From positions 1 through 38,404 of the forward strand of contig JAFUCP010000055.1 of the NCBI GenBank assembly GCA_017459565.1: 38,404 nt of DNA. The letters run 5' to 3'. The translations under genes and the position numbers were made by a program. The stretch comes from Clostridia bacterium (lineage in GTDB: Bacteria; Bacillota; Clostridia; Christensenellales; Aristaeellaceae). The notes beneath the pieces were generated by a model. It was given only the letters and a program-made list of their open reading frames with translations. It searched no databases and had not been told where the DNA came from. Shown piece after piece: positions 1 to 7,555 of this stretch. Position 1 is the first letter of the stretch. Each line of letters starts with the position of its first letter.

Positions 1-513
1 CCCCACATCCTGTATATCGATCACCAGCATGTCAAACTTCGCCATATCCTCATCGCTGGGGTAGTGGCTGTTTTCGGCGTAGAGGGACAGAATCGGCACG
101 CCGGTGGCCTCGTCCACGCCGTCGTTTACGTTCTCTCCGGCACCCGCCGTGCCGCGAAAGCCGTGTTCCGGGCTGAATATGGCGGTGACGTTCGCGCCAT
201 GTCCGATCAGCGCGTCCAGCACGTGCTGCCCGTAGCTGATCTCATTTCCCTCGGCGTCCTTGCCGAAGGGGATGAGATCCCCGTTCGCCGCGGGAGCCGC
301 GGCGCTGGCCGAGGTCAGGTCGCCCACGATGCCGGTATGATTGGAAAAAAGAGCGACCCTCGCGCCCTCCAGCAGCGGCATATACGCCTCATATTGTTCG
401 TCTCCCAGTATCACGCGGGTTTCCGCGGCCGGGGCTTCGGCCATAGCAGCGCCGTTCAGGCACAGGGCCAGCAGCGCCAGCAGGCATACGTGACAGAGCA
501 AGCGGTGTTTCAT
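1..513 (-). CDS. DUF1343 / NamZ-type exo-N-acetylmuramidase family protein, 5' part
   Basis: The first 171 codons are present and the gene runs off the left edge of the window. The start is the ATG at 513-511, preceded by an AGGAGG site. The N-terminus is a signal peptide: basic residues, a leucine/alanine-rich core and an AMA-type cleavage site near residue 24. The mature part contains ALFSNHTGI near residue 53 and FSPEHGFRGTAGAGE near residue 115, followed by GVPILSLY and the aspartates of MLVIDIQDVG. These are the conserved blocks at the start of the DUF1343 family, whose characterised member NamZ removes terminal N-acetylmuramic acid from peptidoglycan fragments. A role in cell-wall turnover outside the membrane is inferred from the family. 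The C-terminal half cannot be judged. Confidence 0.85.
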   Translation of the reverse strand, partial: MKHRLLCHVCLLALLALCLNGAAMAEAPAAETRVILGDEQYEAYMPLLEGARVALFSNHTGIVGDLTSASAAAPAANGDLIPFGKDAEGNEISYGQHVLDALIGHGANVTAIFSPEHGFRGTAGAGENVNDGVDEATGVPILSLYAENSHYPSDEDMAKFDMLVIDIQDVG

Positions 514-594
514 AGGCAATCCTCCTGTTTGTTTGTCGGCTGTCCGCCGGGACGCTTTGTAAAACGTCCCTTCATGCGGCGCGGCAGTGACCTT

Positions 595-623
595 ATCATA
601 CCATAGTCGCCGCGAATTGTAAA
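595..623 (-). promoter_or_regulatory. Promoter of the DUF1343 gene
   Basis: On the minus strand TTTACA (623-618) and TATGAT (600-595) are separated by 17 bases. The start codon lies about 80 bases downstream, and the leader contains a GGGACG/CGTCCC hairpin (549-570). Confidence 0.6.
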
Positions 624-662
624 TCCGTTTGCGGGACAGCGCCGGAAATTGCGCGGCTGTGA

Positions 663-691
663 TTGAAGGACGGCCTGGATTCTGCTATAAT
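663..691 (+). promoter_or_regulatory. Promoter of the S41 peptidase pseudogene
   Basis: TTGAAG (663-668), a 17-base spacer and a perfect TATAAT (686-691) lie about 70 bases before the ATG at 763. The AAGGAGG site at about 750 is also intact, so the broken gene is probably still transcribed. Confidence 0.65.
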
Positions 692-762
692 ATACCTGCG
701 AACGAAAGAAAGAGGAAACTGATGGACTGTACAGGATCTGATCAAAAAAGGAGGCTGACCCC

Positions 763-2416
763 ATGCTGAAACGATTGATGGCTTTCATTTCCGCGCTGGC
801 GCTGCTTGTTGGCTGCGCAGCAGCCGAAACAGCGCTGGAACCGGCTGCCAATGAATACGCTGTGCAGCAGAAAACTATCCCGTTTATCTTTTTGAGCCGG
901 AAAAGCAATGGCGGGAGAATTTCCCCCTGTATTTCCTGGACGGCGCGGCCGATCTTCCCTTTGTGGATGTACTGGACTGGGGTGAAGCGCTGAATGAAAT
1001 CTTTACCGAGATGGACGAATATGACGGTTACCACATCACGGCTACCGTCGCCGATGAAGCTGGCGAAGTGGTGACGCTCCAGCGGGAAAACGGCAGCTTG
1101 ATGGCCTGCGATTTTGCCAACGGAATCATTATATTCAGCGATGTCGTCGCTTTCCGGCAGGATGCCAGCGGGCTTTACATCAACCTGGGCTCGGTCACAA
1201 GCACCGATCCGGAAAAAGCGCAGCTGCTGCAGGTCACGAGCTTCCGGGAGCGCCACGGCGACAGCACGCTGCTGAAGCTGAAAGAGGAATACGGCATTCC
1301 CATGATCGCGCAGGACGGGAAATATCTGCTGCCGCTGCAGACGCTTTCCTTTCTGACCCTCTCCAGCACCAACACAGCCGCCTTCTTCAATCAGGAGTCG
1401 CTGATCGTCGCCAAGATATCCAAGATCAAAAGCACGGACCAGCAGCTTCTGAACGCGCTGTATAGCGCGGGACTGCTGACGATGGACCTGTGGCAGGAAG
1501 CCAGAGAGCATACCGAAACCTTTCAGGAGAGCCTGGCCTACGCTCTGGATGTGATCAGCCAGACCGAGGAAGGCCGGCTGGCTGTCGAAACCCACACGGA
1601 AAAGCTGCGGCTATCGCTGGCCGGGCTGTATTTTGCCGGCCCGCAGGGACAGCGCAGCGGCGCTCTGGCGGCGTATGGGTACAGCGAGCTGTGTATGGAG
1701 CTGGATCACGCGTATGGCTTGAAGGATGCGCACGGCATCGACAGATTCACGGATTATTTCATGCAGACCGGCCTTGCCCAAAAACTGTTTGATCCCGACG
1801 CGGCCAAAGCTGACAGCGCCATCGGCGAAATGACGGAGTACTGGTTTGACGACGGACACTCCGGGTTTAACGGCAGCTCCTATCTGACAGGCGGCTAATC
1901 AAGCAATTCGTGGGACAACGGTTTCAGCTTGACAAAGATGATCGACCTGAACGATGAGGTCGATCAAATCCGGAGCAAATATCCCGATGCCGCGCTGCCG
2001 TACCACGAAGTGGGCAATACCGCCTACATCACCTTCGATGAATTCACGATCGACTCTGCCATTGAGACGCTTTCGGATTGCTATGCGCTGGAAGAAAAGG
2101 ACGCCCTGCCGGATTGTACTGCCTGTCCAGCCCACAGTCTTTCTCCTGCGGCAACCTGGTGCCCTGGGCCTTCAAGGCCGACGGACGGGTGACGCTGCTG
2201 GACCGTGTGAGCGGCGGCGGAAGCTGCGCGGTGGATTTCCTGACCACCGCCTGGGGAACAAGCTATCAGCTTTCCGGCCCAAACCGGATGTCCTTTGTGA
2301 AGAACGGCGCGTACTACGACGTGGACCAGGGCGCTGAACCGGACGTTTTCATCCGGGATTTCCGCAACATCTATGATCGCAACGCCCTGACCGAAATCGT
2401 GAACAGCCTGAACTGA
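763..2416 (+). pseudogene. S41-family (CtpA-like) lipoprotein peptidase, broken by two frame changes and a stop
   Basis: The reading frame opens at ATG 763 with a lipoprotein signal ending in LVGC. Near 870-876, in an A-rich run, the protein sequence moves to the next frame and continues as NYPVYLFEPEKQW, as if one base were missing. That frame runs to a TAA at 1896-1898, but recognisable sequence continues in the same frame beyond it (from SSNSWDNGFSL to about 2113). Homology then resumes in a third frame at LYCLSSPQSFSCGNLVPWAF (from 2114) and runs to the stop at 2414-2416. The FSCGNLVP block, with the presumed nucleophile serine, and the later GGGSC and VDQGAEPD blocks mark the S41 family. 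Compared with relatives, the DLSxNxGG segment before LYCLxSP is missing, roughly 70-90 residues by recollection of the family. Three independent lesions argue for a real pseudogene rather than a single sequencing error. Confidence 0.8.
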
Positions 2417-2508
2417 TCCTTCAGCAACGCCCCTCCCTTTACCGCACAGGCAGCCGGAGGAGTTGCTTCCGGGTAATCAAAAAGTGAACCGAACGAGGAG
2501 AAACACGC

Positions 2509-3345
2509 ATGATACAGGATATTCAGCCGCATGTGCTGCGCAATGAATTCATTCCGGGACGCGGAGTGGAGCCTGAGGGATGGCTTTTTCTGTTCAGGGA
2601 TGAGGATGTGCTTTGCACCATCGAAAACGGCACGGTGCGCCTGCCGCGCGTGAAGGATTTGCCGGAGGAGGGGGAGCGCCGGTACCTTTTTGCGCTGGAC
2701 GACGTGCCCTGCTATCTGGGCATGGAGGCGCTTGATCAGCTCGCAAACGGGATGGAATGGGTGAGCGTGCGCCAGCTGCGCCGACTGGCGGAGGGCCCCC
2801 GGGAGGCCATATTCGCCACATGGACGGCCTTCCAGCTCTATAATTGGTACCGGGACAACCGCTTCTGCGGGCGCTGCGGCGTTGCGACGTTTCCCGCGCC
2901 GGATGAGCGCGCCATGGAGTGTCCCCACTGCAAGCGCCGCATCTATCCACGGATCATTCCTGCGGTGATCGTGGGCGTTACAAACGGGGACGAAATCCTG
3001 ATGACGCGCTACAACGGCAGGGATATTCCCTACTATGCGCTGGTGGCGGGCTTTACCGAGATCGGCGAGACCCTGGAGCAGACGGTGGCCCGGGAGGTCA
3101 TGGAGGAAACCGGGCTGCGGGTAAAGAACATACGCTATTACAAATCCCAGCCCTGGGCCATTGTGGACGACCTGCTGGCGGGCTTTTACTGCGACGTGGA
3201 CGGCGATACGCAGATTCACATGGACGAAAGGGAACTCAAGGAGGCCGTGTGGGTGCGCCGTGGGGATGTGGTGGGACAGCCCAACGATTACAGCCTGACC
3301 AACGAGATGATGCTGTTGTTCAGGGACGGTAAAGAGCCGCGGTGA
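2509..3345 (+). CDS. nudC: NAD(+) diphosphatase (NADH pyrophosphatase), Nudix family
   Basis: A 278-residue protein starting at ATG 2509 behind a GAGGAGA site. The N-terminal NUDIX-like region (about 1-105) is followed by a zinc ribbon with cysteines in CGRCG and CPHC (about 119-140). A complete Nudix box begins at GFTEIGETLEQ and ends REVMEETGL, and the SQPW signature of NudC follows (canonical SQPWPFP, here SQPWAIV). NudC enzymes split NAD(H) into NMN(H) and AMP and can remove NAD caps from RNA. The gene stands alone between the S41 pseudogene and a bidirectional terminator. The length fits the family. The divergence after SQPW is the only departure seen. Confidence 0.92.
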   Translation: MIQDIQPHVLRNEFIPGRGVEPEGWLFLFRDEDVLCTIENGTVRLPRVKDLPEEGERRYLFALDDVPCYLGMEALDQLANGMEWVSVRQLRRLAEGPREAIFATWTAFQLYNWYRDNRFCGRCGVATFPAPDERAMECPHCKRRIYPRIIPAVIVGVTNGDEILMTRYNGRDIPYYALVAGFTEIGETLEQTVAREVMEETGLRVKNIRYYKSQPWAIVDDLLAGFYCDVDGDTQIHMDERELKEAVWVRRGDVVGQPNDYSLTNEMMLLFRDGKEPR

Positions 3346-3354
3346 GCGTGATAA

Positions 3355-3402
3355 CCCATTAAACAAACCGAAGTCTTTACAGACTTCGGTTTGTTTAATG
3401 GG
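3355..3402. terminator. Bidirectional intrinsic terminator
   Basis: A perfect 22-bp inverted repeat (arms 3355-3376 and 3381-3402) with a four-base TTAC loop separates convergent nudC and the zinc-ribbon gene. The core CCGAAGTCT stem is flanked by AAACAAA on one side and TTTGTTT on the other, giving a U-rich tail in both directions. Confidence 0.85.
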
Positions 3403-3416
3403 GCGTGAGGCTGCCT

Positions 3417-3677
3417 TCAGTCCTCCCACTGGGCGTCGCCCCATTTGTCGGGGGATTCGTCCACATCCAAAGGCGCGTCCGGCTCATCAAAGCTGGTGAA
3501 AATGTCCCGCATCAGCGCTTCGTTATAGACCAGCCCCTTCAAGGCATCGCGGCCGACCACGCTGTCGGTGCCGAGACAGGCCTTGCAGCGGTAGCCGCAG
3601 TCCGGGCATACGCAGCCCAGTTCCAGCCCCTCGGACTGGACCATATAGGTATCGCACACATGACAGCTGCAACGCAT
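3417..3677 (-). CDS. Small zinc-ribbon-like protein, function unknown
   Basis: An 86-residue protein. The N-terminal 35 residues hold seven cysteines in pairs (CSCHVC, CVCPDC, CKAC) typical of a zinc ribbon. The C-terminal half is acidic, ending DKWGDAQWED. Its ATG (3677-3675) directly follows the TAA of the upstream Nudix gene, and its GGAGG site lies inside that gene's last codons, so the two are probably translationally coupled. I do not recognise a named family. A small metal-binding partner or regulator is possible but unsupported. Confidence 0.75.
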   Translation of the reverse strand: MRCSCHVCDTYMVQSEGLELGCVCPDCGYRCKACLGTDSVVGRDALKGLVYNEALMRDIFTSFDEPDAPLDVDESPDKWGDAQWED

Positions 3678-4166
3678 TTATAAGCCTCCCTCTTGCGAAC
3701 GATGGATTTCCTTTCCGTCCAACAGCGCCCGGACAAGCGCCTCCCCATGGTATATCAGCGTCAGTTCAAAGAAGCTGTCCCGCTCATCGAGAAGCCTCAG
3801 AAAAATGCGGTCGCCCTCCCAAAGCGTAAGGGAAAACCAACGGTCCTTGTCGATCCAGGCCAGTTCGCCCTCGTCACATTCGATCATGTCGCCCGAAAAC
3901 CGCGTGGCGGTGAACAGGTGCATGTCCTCGTCAGGGTATGCGTCGTTGCGGAAGCGCACCAAACCGCGGTAACGGCAGTCCAACAGCGTCAGTCCCGTCT
4001 CCTCCGCACATTCCCGAAGGATGCAATCCATGGGCGTTTCACCCGGTTCGATGTGTCCGCCGATGCCGATCCACTTGTCCCGGTTGTCGTCCCTCTCCTT
4101 TTTCGTGCGGTGGAGCATGAGAAACGCGCTTCCCCGTTGAATGTAGCACAGCGTGGTCTGCTTCAT
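3678..4166 (-). CDS. Nudix hydrolase (MutT/8-oxo-dGTPase-like)
   Basis: A 162-residue protein. I chose ATG 4166 because a GGGAGGA site precedes it; the frame extends further upstream with no ribosome binding site. The complete Nudix box runs from GGHIEPGETP to RECAEETGL (about residues 34-56), with all metal-binding glutamates. The WIGIGGHIEPGE context and the LVRF, MHLF and DEGELAWI strands downstream resemble MutT-type 8-oxo-dGTP diphosphatases. The substrate cannot be set from sequence alone. First gene of a two-gene unit with the zinc-ribbon protein, driven by the promoter at 4204-4232. Confidence 0.85.
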   Translation of the reverse strand: MKQTTLCYIQRGSAFLMLHRTKKERDDNRDKWIGIGGHIEPGETPMDCILRECAEETGLTLLDCRYRGLVRFRNDAYPDEDMHLFTATRFSGDMIECDEGELAWIDKDRWFSLTLWEGDRIFLRLLDERDSFFELTLIYHGEALVRALLDGKEIHRSQEGGL

Positions 4167-4203
4167 GGCGTCCTCCCGTTCAGACGAGCTTTCGACACTG
4201 TCT

Positions 4204-4232
4204 ATTCTATCACATCGCGAGCAGCATTTCAA
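4204..4232 (-). promoter_or_regulatory. Promoter of the Nudix / zinc-ribbon operon
   Basis: Minus-strand TTGAAA (4232-4227), a 17-base spacer, and TAGAAT (4209-4204) preceded by TGA, which adds an extended -10 TGn. It sits directly behind the stop codon of the pentapeptide gene, about 40 bases before ATG 4166. Confidence 0.7.
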
Positions 4233-4235
4233 TGC

Positions 4236-4877
4236 TTAAAGCTTCAGCCGGATTCCGCACAGGGACAACAGGGCAGGGGCCTGGGCCAGGGATACGGTGG
4301 TGCCCTCCAGCCATGCCACCGATGTGCGCAGGGCATCGATCGCGCAGTCGGACAAATCCACGCCCTTCATGGGCGTTTCGATGATCTCGGCCCGGGTCAG
4401 ATCGCAGCCGGAGAGCAGAAGTTCCCTTTGCGAACAGCGGTGAAACAGCACATGGCCCATTGGGCAGTCGATGAAGCCGGTGTTCTGCAGCTTCACTTCC
4501 ACAAACCCGGCGTAATTCAGCTGGCAGCGCTCAAATCGCGCGTCGCGCAGGCTCATGCGGCTGAAAGACGTTCCTGAGCAGCGGCAGTCCTCAAAACAAA
4601 CGCGGCGCAGAGTGCCATCCCGAAGCTGGAAGCCGGAGAGGTCGCAGCTCTCGAAGCGGCAGTCCGTGAAGTGAACGCGCTCAATATCACAGTTGTCAAA
4701 GCGCACCCTGCGAAAAACACATCGGCTGAAGTCGAGGACGCGGGCGCTGACCAGCTCCAGCAGATCATCCTCGAACAGCGCATTCTCGATGGTGTCCGCT
4801 TCTCCGACGGCGGCGCTGGTACGTTCCGACAGGTCCGAGGGCATGATCGCGCCGATTGCGGGCAGCTTGATGGCCAT
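4236..4877 (-). CDS. Pentapeptide-repeat protein
   Basis: A 213-residue protein. ATG 4877 is preceded by AAGGA at about seven bases; a TTG 18 bases upstream is in frame but lacks its own site. From about residue 45 there are repeating five-residue units of the A(D/N)LxX type, with F, L or C at the central position (CVFRRVRF, CDIERVHF, CRFESCDLSG, ARFERCQL). Such repeats fold as a right-handed quadrilateral beta-helix. It is cysteine-rich in the outward positions. Some family members (Qnr, MfpA) mimic DNA and protect gyrase. Its position divergent to a topoisomerase operon makes that worth testing, but nothing in the sequence proves it. Function unknown. Confidence 0.8.
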   Translation of the reverse strand: MAIKLPAIGAIMPSDLSERTSAAVGEADTIENALFEDDLLELVSARVLDFSRCVFRRVRFDNCDIERVHFTDCRFESCDLSGFQLRDGTLRRVCFEDCRCSGTSFSRMSLRDARFERCQLNYAGFVEVKLQNTGFIDCPMGHVLFHRCSQRELLLSGCDLTRAEIIETPMKGVDLSDCAIDALRTSVAWLEGTTVSLAQAPALLSLCGIRLKL

Positions 4878-4916
4878 ATGCAATCCTTCTTTCAAATTGA
4901 TTACAGATTGACTACA

Positions 4917-4925
4917 ATATTAGCA
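4917..4925 (-). promoter_or_regulatory. Possible extended -10 promoter for the pentapeptide gene
   Basis: Minus-strand TGC followed by TAATAT (4922-4917), about 40 bases before ATG 4877. No convincing -35 box was found. Confidence 0.35.
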
Positions 4926-4975
4926 CATAATGGGCAGAAGGTGGACGGTGTGCATGAAAATTAACTTTTCGGTTG

Positions 4976-4981
4976 TATAAT
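4976..4981 (+). promoter_or_regulatory. -10 box of the parE operon
   Basis: A perfect TATAAT 35 bases before the parE start. The -35 region is poor, so activation or a non-canonical promoter is possible. Confidence 0.45.
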
Positions 4982-5015
4982 ATAGTAAGAATACTATGCA
5001 CACGCGGAGGCGGAC

Positions 5016-6977
5016 ATGGCAAAGACATATACGGCAAGCGATATACAGGTGCTGGAGGGATTGGACGCGGTGCGTATGCGCCCCGGCATGTACATCGGCT
5101 CCACGGGCTCCAGGGGCCTGCACCACATGATTTGGGAAATCGTGGACAATGCCATTGACGAGGCAGCCAACGGCTACGCCACCCAGATCAACGTGACGCT
5201 CAAGAAGGACGGCTCCTGCGAGGTGGCGGACAACGGACGCGGCGTACCTGTGGATATCCACCCGAAGCTGGGCATTTCCGCCGTGGAGGTGGTCTATACC
5301 CAGCTGCACGCGGGCGGCAAATTCTCCGACAAGAATTATGCCTATTCCGGCGGTCTGCACGGCGTGGGCGCGTCGGTGGTAAATGCCCTTTCCGAGTGGA
5401 TGGTGGTGGATGTTTACAAGGATTACAGCCACTATCAACAGCGCTTTGAATCCGTGGCGGACCCCAAGACGGGCAAAATCATATCGGGCAGGCCCGTCGC
5501 GCCCCTTGAAAAGCTGGGCAACACCCGCAAGCGCGGCACGGTGGTCTGCTTCAAACCGGATCCCCGGGTGTTTGAGGACGTGCGCTTCCAGTCCGATCTG
5601 GTGCGCCGCCGGGTGCGGGAGCTGGCATATCTCAACAAGGGCGTGCAGTTCATCTTCACCGACGAGCGGATCGCCAAGCCGGAGGACCGCGTCCGGGAAT
5701 ACTGCTACGAGGGCGGCCTGTCAGATTTTGTCAAGTACCTGAACACCGACAAGACCACCATCACCGATCCCATTGTGTTCGAGGCCGTTCGGGACGGCAC
5801 GCTGGTGCGCGTGGCGATTCAGTACACGGATTCCTATACCGAGAACATCTATTCCTTCGTCAACAACGTGCCCACGGCGGAGGGCGGCAGCCATGAGACC
5901 GGCTTCAAGGCCGCCGTCACCAAGGCGTTCAACGACTATGCCCGCCGCGCGGGGATATTGAAGGAAAAGGACAACAACCTGGCGGGCGACGACTTCCGGG
6001 AGGGCATGACCGCCGTGGTCTACGCGGGCGTGAAGAACCCACAGTTCGAAGGCCAGACCAAGGGACGGCTGGGCAATACGGAGGTCCGGCCCATCTTTGA
6101 GGCGGTTTGTCAGGAGCAGCTGTCCATCTACCTGGACGATCTCAAGAACCAGGAGTTTGCCCAGACCATCGTGGCCAAGGCCGTCAAGGCGGCCAAGGTG
6201 CGGGAGGCGGCCCGCAAGGCCCGGGATATCGCCCGGCAGGCCAACCAGCTGGAGGCCGCGCCCCTGGTGGGCAAGCTGTCCAGCTGCACGGGCAAGAAGC
6301 CGGAGCTGAACGAGCTGTTCATCGTCGAGGGCGATTCCGCAGGCGGCAGCGCCAAGCAGGGCCGTGACCGGCGTTTCCAGGCCATACTGCCCCTGCGCGG
6401 CAAGCCCCTGAACGTGGAAAAAAAGCGGCTGGACCAGGTGCTGGCCAACGAGGAGTTCCGCAGCATCATCACGGCGCTGGGCACCGGCATCGGCGAGGAC
6501 TTTGATATTTCCAGGCTGAAATACAACAAGGTCATTATCCTTTCGGATGCAGACCAGGACGGCGCGCATATCCGCGCCATACTGCTCACGTTCTTCTTTC
6601 GGTATATGCGCCAGCTGATCACCGAGGGCCATGTCTACATCGGTATGCCGCCGCTGTACAAGGTTGCCAAGGGCGAAAAGGCCATCTATTGCTACGATGA
6701 CAACGCCCTGCCCCCGGCCATTAAGGCCATCGGCAAGGGCTACACGCTTCAGCGCTACAAGGGCCTGGGCGAAATGAACCCAGAGCAGCTTTGGGAGACC
6801 ACCATGAACCCCGATGGCCGCAAGCTGATGCAGGTGGGCATTGAGGACTTCGTGGAAGTGGAGCGCCGCGTGACCATCCTCATGGGCGATAAGGTGGAGC
6901 CCAGAAGGGAATACATCAGCATGTATGCCAACTTTAACAAGGAAGATAACTTTGTGCCCGTGAACGAGGGTGCGTAA
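5016..6977 (+). CDS. parE: Type IIA DNA topoisomerase subunit B (topoisomerase IV ParE / GyrB-like)
   Basis: A 653-residue protein starting at ATG 5016 with a GGAGG site. The GHKL ATPase domain shows EIVDNAIDEA, DNGRGVPVDIH and GGLHGVGASVVNAL within the first 130 residues. The transducer domain follows, with QTKGRLGN. The TOPRIM part has VEGDSAGGSAKQGRD and DADQDGAH, supplying the acidic metal ligands. It is the ATP-driven half of an enzyme passing one duplex through another, working with the ParC-like protein encoded two genes downstream. The TOPRIM region reads partly GyrB-like (LNVEKKRLD). Pairing with a ParC-type partner favours topoisomerase IV, but a second gyrase cannot be excluded without the rest of the genome. 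Confidence 0.85.
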   Translation: MAKTYTASDIQVLEGLDAVRMRPGMYIGSTGSRGLHHMIWEIVDNAIDEAANGYATQINVTLKKDGSCEVADNGRGVPVDIHPKLGISAVEVVYTQLHAGGKFSDKNYAYSGGLHGVGASVVNALSEWMVVDVYKDYSHYQQRFESVADPKTGKIISGRPVAPLEKLGNTRKRGTVVCFKPDPRVFEDVRFQSDLVRRRVRELAYLNKGVQFIFTDERIAKPEDRVREYCYEGGLSDFVKYLNTDKTTITDPIVFEAVRDGTLVRVAIQYTDSYTENIYSFVNNVPTAEGGSHETGFKAAVTKAFNDYARRAGILKEKDNNLAGDDFREGMTAVVYAGVKNPQFEGQTKGRLGNTEVRPIFEAVCQEQLSIYLDDLKNQEFAQTIVAKAVKAAKVREAARKARDIARQANQLEAAPLVGKLSSCTGKKPELNELFIVEGDSAGGSAKQGRDRRFQAILPLRGKPLNVEKKRLDQVLANEEFRSIITALGTGIGEDFDISRLKYNKVIILSDADQDGAHIRAILLTFFFRYMRQLITEGHVYIGMPPLYKVAKGEKAIYCYDDNALPPAIKAIGKGYTLQRYKGLGEMNPEQLWETTMNPDGRKLMQVGIEDFVEVERRVTILMGDKVEPRREYISMYANFNKEDNFVPVNEGA

Positions 6978-6987
6978 GGGGAGCAAA

Positions 6988-7545
6988 ATGTCGCTGGGAC
7001 TGAAGAGGGGAACGGTGCGCCTTGAGGCGCATGACCCTGCGTGGGATGCCGCCGCCCGGGAGGTGATCGCTGCGCTTTGGGCGGTTCTGGGCAGCGCGGC
7101 GGTGGATATTCAGCATGTGGGAAGCACGGCTGTTCCGAAAATTGCCGCCAAGCCCATCGTGGATATCGCGGTGGCGGTGAAGCGGACCGAAGCGCTTGAA
7201 GACTATGACGATGAGCTGGCAAAGCGGGGCATCGTCTTTCGAAAAACGGAGTTTCAGAATGACCGGCTCTATGTCATGGGAGATGGAGAAACCCGCACCC
7301 ATCACATTCACATGGTTTGCGCGGACAGCACAAGGTGGAAAAACTACATCGCGCTCCGGGACTACCTGAACGCGAACGAGGCCGCGGCGGACCGTTATTT
7401 CAAGCTGAAGCGCAAGCTGGCCGAACAATTCGCCGAGGACCGAAACGCCTATACCCAGGGAAAGTCGGAACTGATCGAGCGGCTGCTGGATGAGGCGGCA
7501 GTCTGGCGGCGGAGCGATAAAAACGAGCAAAACAACATGATTTAG
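6988..7545 (+). CDS. GrpB-family protein (UPF0157), nucleotidyltransferase fold
   Basis: A 185-residue protein. ATG 6988 follows a GGGGAG site; an upstream ATG at 6970 overlaps the parE end and has no such site. Family blocks are QHVGSTAVP (about 38-46) with the GS pair of nucleotidyltransferase folds, KPIVDIAVAV, and HHIHMV near residue 103. Relatives occur alone or fused to CoaE. The biochemical role is poorly known. It lies in a tight operon, 10 bases after parE and 10 bases before parC, separating two genes that are normally neighbours. Nothing suggests a direct role in the topoisomerase; co-transcription is the only link seen. Confidence 0.85.
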   Translation: MSLGLKRGTVRLEAHDPAWDAAAREVIAALWAVLGSAAVDIQHVGSTAVPKIAAKPIVDIAVAVKRTEALEDYDDELAKRGIVFRKTEFQNDRLYVMGDGETRTHHIHMVCADSTRWKNYIALRDYLNANEAAADRYFKLKRKLAEQFAEDRNAYTQGKSELIERLLDEAAVWRRSDKNEQNNMI

Positions 7546-7555
7546 GGAGCGTCCA

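Noticed and set aside
1929-2192. Separate small gene between 1929 and 2192
   Set aside because: It continues the S41 sequence in the same frame past a stop and has no ribosome site, so it is part of the pseudogene.
2371-3444. Antisense frame over nudC
   Set aside because: It runs through a perfect terminator hairpin and opposite a clear nudC gene.
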